The notes beneath the pieces were generated by a model. The model was not told the origin of the DNA. It was given only the letters and a program-made list of their open reading frames with translations, and made no database searches. From CAYYWV01 sp964475385 (lineage in GTDB: Bacteria; Pseudomonadota; Alphaproteobacteria; JAAXGF01), in assembly GCA_964475385.1 (NCBI GenBank), contig CAYYWV010000014.1:1-32746 (forward strand): DNA of 32,746 nt, written 5' to 3'. Both the position numbers and the translations under genes were made by a program. Shown one piece after another: positions 23,725 to 30,814 of the stretch (position 1 is its first letter; each line of letters opens with the position of its first letter).

Positions 23725-24942
23725 CTATCCCGCGCCGCCGATCCGCGTCTGTTCACTCGCGCGGCCGATGCTGCGGCCGATCAGCTCGGCGATCCGCGCG
23801 AAGCCGTCGAGCAGCCCGGGGATCGCGGCCGTCGAAGGCGGAGGCCGGTCGGGCAGCGCGGCGAGCATGCGCGCCATGAGCGCGGGATCGCGCGGGGCGT
23901 CGTCGACCAGCATGGCGGCGAGGCCGAGATCGCGGGCGCGCGCCGCCCGGATGTACTGCTCGAGCCGCGGCGTGCGCCGGGGCACGATCAACGCCGGCTT
24001 GTCGAACGACAGGATCTCGCAGAAGGTGTTGTAGCCGCCCATGGCGACCACCCCCGCCGCGCCCGCCATCAGGGTCTCGAGATGGGCGTCGAAGACGACG
24101 ACCTCGACCCGGGCGATCCGCGCGGCCCGGGCGCGGAAGCTCTCTTGGCGGTCGGGCGGCATGAAAGGGCCGAGCACGAGAAGCGCGTTCCACGGCGGCG
24201 CCTCGGCGCACTCGTAAGCCGAAAGCACCCAGTCGGCGAGATTCTCGCCGTCGCCGCCGCCGCCCGTAGTGACCAGAAGATAGGGCGGCTCGATCGGCGG
24301 CGCTCCCGCTCCGGCGGGCAGATGCGCGGGCGCCTCGCGGGGGAGGTAGCCTGTGAACACGACCTTGCGCCGCGCCGCCTCGGGCAGGTCGATTCCGGCG
24401 AGCGGGTCGTACACCTCGGGCAAGCCGTAGACCCAGATCTCGTCATAAAGCTCGACCAGCGCGGGCAACACCTTCTTGCGCGCCCACTCGGCGCGGAGCA
24501 CCGCGGGCTCGTCGAGGACGTCGCGCAGCCCGAGAATCAACCGCGTCCCCCGCGCCTTGAGAAGGCCGAGGGTCTCGGCCACCTCGCCGCGCAAGCCCAG
24601 CGGCTCCTTGTCGACGATGAACACGTCGGGGGCGTAGGCCGCGGCGGCGTGGCGGATGATCGAGGCCCGGAGCGCCAGGGTGTCCTCGATGTCGAGGTGC
24701 AGCCCGAGCGAGGTGTACGCTCCGTTGCGCAGCTTGATGACGCCCGGGATGCGCACGAAGTCGACCCGCGCCCGAAAGTCGAAGCTGCCGATGATCGGCG
24801 AGCCCGAGAGGATCAACGCCGTGAGCGACTTGTACGAATCGACCAGGGCGTGAGCGATCGCCCGGCAACGGCGCAAATGGCCGAGCCCGAAGGTGTCGTG
24901 GCTGTAGATCAGGATCCGGGCGCTGCCGTCGCGAATCGCCAT
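23725..24942 (-). CDS. MurG-like (GT28-type) glycosyltransferase, copy 1; first gene of operon
   Basis: A 405-residue GT-B fold protein. The N-terminus ILIYSHDTFGLGHLRRCRAI has the glycine-rich loop. The C-terminal half has LLVTTGGGGDGENLADWVL, then GVVAMGGYNTFCEILSF and LIVPRRTPRLEQYIRAARA, matching the sugar-nucleotide pocket of MurG/GT28 C-domains. It lacks a signal peptide and membrane helices. It heads the 11-gene minus-strand operon, and its ATG is 217 bp from the divergent ABC gene start. It shares its overall plan with the second MurG-like protein in the operon but differs in length and sequence. Confidence 0.88.
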   Translation of the reverse strand: MAIRDGSARILIYSHDTFGLGHLRRCRAIAHALVDSYKSLTALILSGSPIIGSFDFRARVDFVRIPGVIKLRNGAYTSLGLHLDIEDTLALRASIIRHAAAAYAPDVFIVDKEPLGLRGEVAETLGLLKARGTRLILGLRDVLDEPAVLRAEWARKKVLPALVELYDEIWVYGLPEVYDPLAGIDLPEAARRKVVFTGYLPREAPAHLPAGAGAPPIEPPYLLVTTGGGGDGENLADWVLSAYECAEAPPWNALLVLGPFMPPDRQESFRARAARIARVEVVVFDAHLETLMAGAAGVVAMGGYNTFCEILSFDKPALIVPRRTPRLEQYIRAARARDLGLAAMLVDDAPRDPALMARMLAALPDRPPPSTAAIPGLLDGFARIAELIGRSIGRASEQTRIGGAG

Positions 24943-25145
24943 CGAGGGCCGATTCTCCGTTGTTTTGCGGCGTCGTTCTCCTCTCGGCGGGGCCGCTTGC
25001 GATCAACTATCGCACAGCCCCCAAAGGGCGAAAAGGATCGAATGCCCGCCGCCGAGAGCCGTTTACCCCGCCATCCGGCTGGGATAACGTCGTTCCGGGG
25101 GAAGGAGACGGGGCGCCGCAGCGTCCCGGCCGGGAGGGCGCGCGC
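24943..25145. promoter_or_regulatory. Divergent promoter region between glycan operon and ABC gene
   Basis: The only sizeable spacer in the 24-28 kb region, so it must hold the promoters for both the 11-gene minus operon and the plus-strand ABC/cNMP pair. A weak plus-strand candidate is TTTACC (25062-25067) and GATAAC (25083-25088) with 15-nt spacing. A GGAGG ribosome-binding site lies at 25133-25137. I could not define the minus-strand promoter or an operator. Confidence 0.45.
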
Positions 25146-25163
25146 GTGACGCGAAACGTATGA
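25146..25163 (+). other. Five-codon leader minigene made by a 14-bp tandem duplication
   Basis: GTGACGCGAAACGT (25146-25159) is followed directly by ATGACGCGAAACGT (25160-25173), a tandem repeat with one mismatch. The first copy gives GTG-ACG-CGA-AAC-GTA-TGA, a five-residue peptide whose TGA overlaps the ATG of the ABC gene (ATGA). The GGAGG at 25133-25137 is 8 nt from this GTG but 22 nt from the ABC start codon. Ribosomes would therefore load on the leader and reach the ABC gene by termination-reinitiation. The arrangement is seen directly; the coupling is inferred. Confidence 0.6.
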
Positions 25164-27820
25164 CGCGAAACGTATTCAAGTTCATCGTTCAGCACAGCCT
25201 GAGGCAGCAGATCTACATTCTGCTGCTCACGGTCGCCTCGCTTCCCTTCTATTACGCGTCGCTCGATATCCCCAAGAAGATCGTGAACGGCGCGCTCGAC
25301 GCGATGTCGGCCGACTTTCTCAAGCCGTTGTCGCTGTTCGGGGTCGAGATCGTCAAGCTCGACCGGCTGCCGCTCCTGTTCACGCTGTCGGGCCTGTTCC
25401 TCGTGCTCGTTCTGATCAACGGGGCGTTCAAGTATTTCATCAACGTCTACAAAGGGTTGCTCGGCGAGCGCATGCTCAGGCGGTTGCGCTATGAGCTTTA
25501 CAGCCGGATTCTGCGCTTTCCCCTGCGCCATTTCCGCCGGGTCTCGCAGGGCGAGCTGATCCCGATGATCACGGCCGAGGTCGAGCCTCTCGGCGGTTTC
25601 ATCGGCGACGCTTTCGCGCTGCCGCTCTATCAGGCCGGGCTCTTGATCACGGCGCTCGCGTTCATCTTCGTCCAAGACCCGATGATGGGGCTCGCGGCGA
25701 TCTCGCTCTACCCCATTCAAGGCTACGTGATTCCTAAGCTCCAGCGCCGGGTGAACCTGCTCGGCAAGGAGCGGGTGCGCGAGGTGCGCAAGCTGTCCGA
25801 GCGGATCGGCGAGACGGTGGCCGGCGCGGCCGAGATCCACGCCAACGACACCACGCGTTTCGAGCGCGCGGCCTTCGCCCACCGGTTGGGGCGAATTTTC
25901 GATATCCGTTACCGGATCTATCACCAGAAGTTCTTCACCAAGTTCCTCAACAACCTGCTCAACCACCTCACGCCGTTCTTCTTCTACGCGATCGGCGGCT
26001 ATCTGGTGATCGCGGGCGATCTGACCTTGGGCGCGTTGGTCGCCGTGCTCGCCGCCTATAAGGATCTCGCGCCGCCCTGGCGCGAGCTTCTCAACTACTA
26101 CCAGCAGGCCCAGGACGCGCGGATCAAGTACGAGCAAGTGGTCGTGCAGTTCGACCCGCCGGGGATGATGGACGAAGCCCTGCTCGCCGCCGACGCGCCC
26201 GACGCGCCGCTCGCGGGCGAGCTCGTCGCGGCCAACGTCAGCTTCGCCGAGGACGGGGTCAAGCTGATCTCCAACGTCTCGTTCCGCACCCCGCTCGACC
26301 GCCACCTCGCCATCGTCGGCGCGAACGGCAGCGGCAAGGAGGAGCTCACTCTTCTTCTCGCTCGCCTGATCGAGCCCACCGGCGGGCGGATCACGATCGG
26401 CGGCCGCGCGCTCGACTCCTTGCCCGAGGCGGTGACCGGGCGGCGCATAGCCTATGTCGGCCCGGCGGCGCATATCTTCGCCGGCCGTCTCGGCGACAAC
26501 CTGTTCTACGGGCTCAAGCACGGCGGCCCGGCGCCGGGTCCGGACGGGACCGCGCCCTCGGCCGCGCGGCGCCGCGATCGGTTCGAGGCCCGCGCCTCCG
26601 GCAATCCGACCGACGACGCGGCCGCCGACTGGATCGACTACGCCGCCGCCGGCGTCGATTCGCCCGAAGCCCTGATCGGCGCGGCGCTTCGCGCCCTCGA
26701 TATCGCCGAGATGGCCGACGACGTCTATCGGTTCGGGTTGCGCAGCACCATCGATCCGGCGGCGCGGCCCGCGCTTGCGGCGCGGATGCTCGAAGCCCGC
26801 GCCGCGCTCGACGAACGGCTCGCGCAGGCCGATCTTTCAGCCCTTGTCGAGCGCTTCGACGTCGCCCGCTACAACACCAACGCGACGGTGGCCGAGAACC
26901 TTCTGTTCGGCACCCCGGTCGGCGACGCCTTCGACGTCGAGCGCTTGGCCGAGAACGATTACTTGCGCGCGCTGCTCGACCGCTACGGGCTGACCGAGGA
27001 TCTGCTCGCCACCGGCTACGAGCTCGCGCGGATCATGGTCGAGCTGTTCTCCGACCTGCCGCCGGACCACGAGTTCTTCGAGAAGTTCAGCTTCATCGAC
27101 GCCGACGACCTGCCCGCCTACCGCGATCTCGTCAATCGGGTGGCGGCCGAGGACGTCGCGGCGCTCGAGGCCGAGGACAGGCGCATGCTGCTCGCGCCGC
27201 CGTTCAAGCTCATCCCCGCCCGCCACGCGCTGGGCCTGATCGACGACGCCATGCAGGCGAAGCTCCTCGAGGTCCGCCACGCGTTCCGGCGCGAGCTTCC
27301 CGAATCGCTCCGCGGCGCGGTGGAGTTCTTCGATCCCGCCCGCTACAACGCCGCGGCCACGCTTCAAGACAACATCCTGTTCGGCAAGGTGGCCTACGGC
27401 CAGGCCCAGGCCGAGGCGCGGATCGGGGCGCTGATCGCGGAGGTGATCGACGCATTGGGGCTGCGCGAAACCGTGGTCGAGGTCGGCCTCGACTTCCCCG
27501 TCGGCGTCGGCGGCGGTCGGCTGTCGGCGGCGCAGCGCCAGAAGCTCGCGATCGCGCGCGCCGTTCTCAAGCGCCCCGATCTCATCATCCTCAACCAGGC
27601 GACCGCGCCCCTCGACGGCGCCAGCCACAACCGGATCGTCGCCAGGCTGCGCGCCGAGTTCGCCGGCCGCGGCGTGATTTGGGCGCTGCATCGGCCGAGT
27701 CTCGCCGAGGACTTCGACGCGGTGATCGTGCTCCGCGCGGGCCGGCTCGTCGAGGAGGGCGACTACCAAGGACTCGTCCGGTCCGAGACGCATTTCAAGG
27801 AGTTGATCGCGGCCGAATAG
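25160..27820 (+). CDS. ABC transporter half-molecule with degenerate, expanded ATPase domain
   Basis: An 886-residue protein, about 300 residues longer than a normal MsbA-type half transporter. Residues 1-330 form an exporter-type transmembrane domain (LRRLRYELYSRILRFPLRHF, SQGELIPMITAEVEPLGG). The nucleotide-binding domain starts at about 350. Walker A is GANGSGKEE (387-395, Glu in place of Ser/Thr394), the signature is LSAAQ (788-792) instead of LSGGQ, and Walker B is LIILNQ (Asn812-Gln813 instead of Asp-Glu). H844 of the H-loop is kept. The Q-loop/helical segment occurs three times (441-451, 574-584, 732-742), the second and third each preceded by FD-x-ARYN. ATP hydrolysis looks doubtful. 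A cyclic-nucleotide-binding gene follows 29 nt downstream. Divergence from the glycan operon suggests a role in glycan export or its control; that is inferred. Confidence 0.92.
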   Translation: MTRNVFKFIVQHSLRQQIYILLLTVASLPFYYASLDIPKKIVNGALDAMSADFLKPLSLFGVEIVKLDRLPLLFTLSGLFLVLVLINGAFKYFINVYKGLLGERMLRRLRYELYSRILRFPLRHFRRVSQGELIPMITAEVEPLGGFIGDAFALPLYQAGLLITALAFIFVQDPMMGLAAISLYPIQGYVIPKLQRRVNLLGKERVREVRKLSERIGETVAGAAEIHANDTTRFERAAFAHRLGRIFDIRYRIYHQKFFTKFLNNLLNHLTPFFFYAIGGYLVIAGDLTLGALVAVLAAYKDLAPPWRELLNYYQQAQDARIKYEQVVVQFDPPGMMDEALLAADAPDAPLAGELVAANVSFAEDGVKLISNVSFRTPLDRHLAIVGANGSGKEELTLLLARLIEPTGGRITIGGRALDSLPEAVTGRRIAYVGPAAHIFAGRLGDNLFYGLKHGGPAPGPDGTAPSAARRRDRFEARASGNPTDDAAADWIDYAAAGVDSPEALIGAALRALDIAEMADDVYRFGLRSTIDPAARPALAARMLEARAALDERLAQADLSALVERFDVARYNTNATVAENLLFGTPVGDAFDVERLAENDYLRALLDRYGLTEDLLATGYELARIMVELFSDLPPDHEFFEKFSFIDADDLPAYRDLVNRVAAEDVAALEAEDRRMLLAPPFKLIPARHALGLIDDAMQAKLLEVRHAFRRELPESLRGAVEFFDPARYNAAATLQDNILFGKVAYGQAQAEARIGALIAEVIDALGLRETVVEVGLDFPVGVGGGRLSAAQRQKLAIARAVLKRPDLIILNQATAPLDGASHNRIVARLRAEFAGRGVIWALHRPSLAEDFDAVIVLRAGRLVEEGDYQGLVRSETHFKELIAAE

Positions 27821-27849
27821 GCCGGGCCGCGACGGCGCGGGAGGCAGCC

Positions 27850-28308
27850 ATGACCCTGAACGAAGACGTCGAACGACTGCGCAAGATCCCCCTGTTCGCA
27901 AAAATCGAGCCCAGCCGGCTCAAGCTGATCGCCTTCACCAGCCGGCGCATCGCCTTCGAGCCGGGCGAGCCTCTGTTCCGCCAGGGCGAGCCGGGCGATG
28001 CGGCCTTCATCATCATCGACGGCGAGGCCGAGGTCGCCGTGGACACGCCCGACGGGGCCATGACCGTGGCGACCGTGGGCCCCAACGACATCGTCGGCGA
28101 GATCGCGATCCTTTGCGACGTGCCGCGGACCGCCACGGTGACCGCGAAGACGCGGCTCACCGCCATGCGGATCGCGAAGGAGCTGTTCTTCGAGCTCGTC
28201 AACCAGTTTCCCGAGATCGCGATCGCGATCATGCGCGAGCTCGCCCACCGGCTCGAGGTCACAACCCGTCAGCTCCAGGAGGCGGTGAGCCGGCGGCGCG
28301 GGACGTAG
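27850..28308 (+). CDS. Stand-alone cyclic-nucleotide-binding domain protein
   Basis: A 152-residue protein consisting of one Crp/PKA-type cNMP-binding domain: FRQGEPGDAAFIIIDGEAEV, then the phosphate-binding cassette VGEIAILCDVPRTATVTA with Glu and Arg at the cNMP-contact positions. A C-terminal helix (FPEIAIAIMRELAHRLEVTT) follows. There is no helix-turn-helix, so it is not a transcription factor. It probably acts by protein contact, most simply with the ABC protein encoded just upstream. ATG 27850 has GGAGG 6 nt upstream. The membrane cyclase at 10622-11980 is a possible source of its ligand. It converges with the hydratase gene across only 6 bp, without a visible terminator. Confidence 0.92.
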   Translation: MTLNEDVERLRKIPLFAKIEPSRLKLIAFTSRRIAFEPGEPLFRQGEPGDAAFIIIDGEAEVAVDTPDGAMTVATVGPNDIVGEIAILCDVPRTATVTAKTRLTAMRIAKELFFELVNQFPEIAIAIMRELAHRLEVTTRQLQEAVSRRRGT

Positions 28309-28314
28309 GCGCGG

Positions 28315-29073
28315 CTACTCCCCGGTGAAGCGGGGCTCGCGCCGTTCGGCGAAAGCGGCGAGCCCTTCCTTGAGATCCTTCGAGGCGAAGCAGGCGAGGA
28401 TCTCGGCCTCGAGCCAGGCGCGGTCGAGATCGCCGCGGGCGATGCCGACGAGCGCCCGTTTCATGCCCTGCACGGCGCGCGGCGCGAGCCCGGCGAGTCG
28501 CTCGGCCAGGCGGTCGGTCTCGGCGGCGAGCGCGTCCCGCGGCGCCAGCCGGTCGAGGTAGCCGATGGCGAGAAGGGTCTCGGCGTCCATCTCCTCGCAG
28601 GCGAGCAACAGCCGCCGCGCCGGCCCGGGGCCGAGGCGGTGGACGAAACGGGCGAGCCCGCTCGCGTTGTACATGACCCCGAGCCGGGCCGCCGGCAACG
28701 CCACGCGCATGCCCGCGACCCCGATCCGGAAGTCGCAGGCGAGGGCGAGGTCGGCCGCCGCCCCGTAGGCCGAGCCGTTGAGCGCGCAGATCGTAGGCAG
28801 CGCCAGCGACTCGATCCGGTTGATCGCGGCCTCGATGGGGTTCGCGCGCCAGTCGGTCGAGTCCACATCGCCGTGGGCGAAGCCCGACGAGAACGCGCGC
28901 TCGCCCGCGCCGGTCAGCACCACGACGCGCAAGCGAGGCGTCGCCTCGATCTTGTCGATCATGGACTCGAGGACCGCGAGATCGGCGGTCTCGAGCATGT
29001 TGCGTTTCTCGGGGCGGTCGAGGGTGATGGTCGCTCGTTCGCCCGCGATGTCGAGCCGGAGATGCGCGCGCAT
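28315..29073 (-). CDS. Enoyl-CoA hydratase/isomerase family protein with altered active site
   Basis: A 252-residue crotonase-fold protein. It shows ITLDRPEKRNML, VVLTGAGERAFSSGFAHGDV (oxyanion-hole strand), ICALNGSAYGAAADLALACD (second oxyanion Gly region) and LPAARLGVMYNASGLARFV. In canonical hydratases two glutamates act on water: the first lies in GGG-x-E-L and here reads A-A-A-D-L, and the second in P-E-I-x-L-G and here reads P-A-A-R-L-G. The second is therefore lost and the first is Asp. It is probably a crotonase family member with another chemistry. ATG 29073 has AGGAG 7 nt upstream; in-frame codons up to 29091 run through that site and were rejected. The exonuclease III gene is 10 nt upstream. 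Confidence 0.88.
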   Translation of the reverse strand: MRAHLRLDIAGERATITLDRPEKRNMLETADLAVLESMIDKIEATPRLRVVVLTGAGERAFSSGFAHGDVDSTDWRANPIEAAINRIESLALPTICALNGSAYGAAADLALACDFRIGVAGMRVALPAARLGVMYNASGLARFVHRLGPGPARRLLLACEEMDAETLLAIGYLDRLAPRDALAAETDRLAERLAGLAPRAVQGMKRALVGIARGDLDRAWLEAEILACFASKDLKEGLAAFAERREPRFTGE

Positions 29074-29083
29074 TGGCTTTCTC

Positions 29084-29908
29084 CTAACCAAGACGAAGAT
29101 CGAGGGTGACCGGCACGTGGTCCGAGGGCCGCGGCCAACCGCGCGCCGCGCGCAGAACCTCGACGCCTGCGAGATCGTCGGCCACGGCCGGCGTCACCCA
29201 GATATGATCGAGCCGACGCCCTCGGTCGGCGGCCTCCCAGTCGCGGGCGCGGTAGCTCCACCAGCTATAGACGCGCTCGGTCTCGGGGATGAAACGGCGG
29301 ACCGCGTCGATCCAATCATGCGCCGCTTGGAGGCGGGCGAGGGCTTCGACCTCGACCGGGGTGTGGCTGACCACGTTGATCAGCGCCTTGTGCGACCAGA
29401 CGTCGGTCTCGAGCGGCGCGACGTTGAGATCGCCGAGAAGCACGAAGCGGTTCCCGGCCGCCTTGCGGGCGGCGAACCAAACCGCCATCTCGTCAAGGAA
29501 ACGGAGCTTGTGGGCGAACTTGTCGTTCGCGACCGGATCGGGCAGATCGCCGCCGGCGGGGACGTAGAAGTTGTGGATCTCGGTCCCGTCGCGGAGCGTG
29601 ACGGCTGCGTGGCGGCCGTCGCCGCGGTCGCACCACGCGCGCGTCGGCCCGGGCGCGAGCGGCAGCCGCGAGAGGATCGCGACCCCGTTGTAGCCCTTGT
29701 AGCCGCTGACGATCTGGTGCTCGTAACCGAGCGCCCGGAAGGCGGCGGCCGGGAACGCGCCGTCTGCGACCTTGGTCTCTTGCAAGCAGAGAATATCGGG
29801 CGCGCGGGCCTCGACCAGCGCGGCGACGCCGGCGAGCCGCGCGCGCACCGAATTCACGTTCCAAGTAGTGATGCGAAGGGTGGCGATGCGAAGGCTCACG
29901 AACGACAA
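29084..29908 (-). CDS. xthA: Exodeoxyribonuclease III (AP endonuclease)
   Basis: A 274-residue endonuclease/exonuclease/phosphatase-fold enzyme that cuts DNA 5' to abasic sites and trims 3' ends in base-excision repair. Visible motifs are TTWNVNSVRARL, LCLQETKV (metal Glu), GYNGVAILS, HNFYVPAGGD, LLGDLNVAP (Asp/Asn pair), RRLDHIWVT and PSDHVPVTLDL (catalytic Asp-His). All expected catalytic residues are present and the length is normal. No ATG is available: TTG 29908 gives the listed start and GTG 29899 is an alternative. Neither has a clear ribosome-binding site, so the exact start is uncertain. It precedes the hydratase-like gene by 10 nt, probably one operon. Confidence 0.94.
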   Translation of the reverse strand: MSFVSLRIATLRITTWNVNSVRARLAGVAALVEARAPDILCLQETKVADGAFPAAAFRALGYEHQIVSGYKGYNGVAILSRLPLAPGPTRAWCDRGDGRHAAVTLRDGTEIHNFYVPAGGDLPDPVANDKFAHKLRFLDEMAVWFAARKAAGNRFVLLGDLNVAPLETDVWSHKALINVVSHTPVEVEALARLQAAHDWIDAVRRFIPETERVYSWWSYRARDWEAADRGRRLDHIWVTPAVADDLAGVEVLRAARGWPRPSDHVPVTLDLRLG

Positions 29909-30065
29909 GGCTGACGGCGATCGGTGGGGCGCCGATCCTAAAGAGCGCGCCGCGGAGCTGTCAAACCGCCGCGCTCGCCGGCGCGGATTCGCTGGCGTTT
30001 CGAGCGCCGGGCGATAGAGTGTGGCGGGCCTCTGGCGAAACGGCGAAAAGGGGGCGCGAAACCGA

Positions 30066-30800
30066 ATGGCGAAGGCGCGGGTTCTGATCGTTCAGCACCA
30101 GACGGCGGGCGGGCCGGGCGCGCTGGCGCCGGCGCTCGCGCGCGCGGGCTGCGCGCTCGATCTTCGCAACGTCGAGGCCGGGGCCGGGCTCCCCGAGGAT
30201 GACGCCGGCTTCGCTGGGCTGGTGGTGCTTGGCGGCGTCATGGGGGCGAACGACGACGACCAGTATCCCCATCTCGCGCGGACGCGCGCGCTCATCCGGG
30301 CTTTTCACGCCGCGGGCAAGCCGGTTCTCGGCCTCTGCCTCGGGGCCCAGCTTGCGGCGCGCGCGCTCGGCGGGCGGGTCTTTCGCATGGCCGCGCCCGA
30401 GCTCGGATTCGTCCCGCTCTCGATCACCGGGACCGGGGCCGGGGACGCCCTTCTCGCCGGCGCGCCGTCGCCGATTCCGATCTTGGAGTGGCACATGGAC
30501 GGCTTCGAGCCGCCGCCGGGATCGACCCTGCTGATGACGGGCGCGGCCTGCCCCAACCAGGCCTTTCGAGCCGGCCGCGCGACCTATGGTTTCCAGTGCC
30601 ACTTCGAGGCGACCCGCGCCATGATCGACGACTGGGTCGCCCACAGCCGCGCCGTCGACCGCGACGCCGCGCACCGCGCCTTTCACGCCCGCATCGACGC
30701 CGAGCGCGAGCGCCACCTCGCTCGCGCGCTCACCTTCTGCGACCGAGTGGCGGCGCGCTGGGCCGCGCTTGTTACGCGAAGCGACAGCCCGCAGGGCTGA
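30066..30800 (+). CDS. Class I glutamine amidotransferase-like protein
   Basis: A 244-residue type 1 GATase domain protein. The nucleophile is C91 in VLGLCLGAQLAARALGG; the His-Glu pair is H179 and E181 in YGFQCHFEAT. An oxyanion strand GLVVLGGVMGAND precedes them. The first segment VLIVQHQTAGGPGALAPAL is typical of stand-alone GATase members annotated as GMP-synthase-like or gamma-glutamyl hydrolase-like. They release ammonia from glutamine or a gamma-glutamyl compound; the partner enzyme is not adjacent and the substrate is unknown. ATG 30066 starts directly at the first beta strand. The 157-bp spacer upstream holds no obvious promoter. It ends 14 bp from the convergent MFS gene. Confidence 0.9.
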   Translation: MAKARVLIVQHQTAGGPGALAPALARAGCALDLRNVEAGAGLPEDDAGFAGLVVLGGVMGANDDDQYPHLARTRALIRAFHAAGKPVLGLCLGAQLAARALGGRVFRMAAPELGFVPLSITGTGAGDALLAGAPSPIPILEWHMDGFEPPPGSTLLMTGAACPNQAFRAGRATYGFQCHFEATRAMIDDWVAHSRAVDRDAAHRAFHARIDAERERHLARALTFCDRVAARWAALVTRSDSPQG

Positions 30801-30814
30801 AAGGCGGACGCGGG

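Noticed and set aside
22477..25149. Plus-strand 890-codon open frame opposite the glycosyltransferases
   Set aside because: Shadow frame; the minus strand carries intact GT-B domains with coupled starts.
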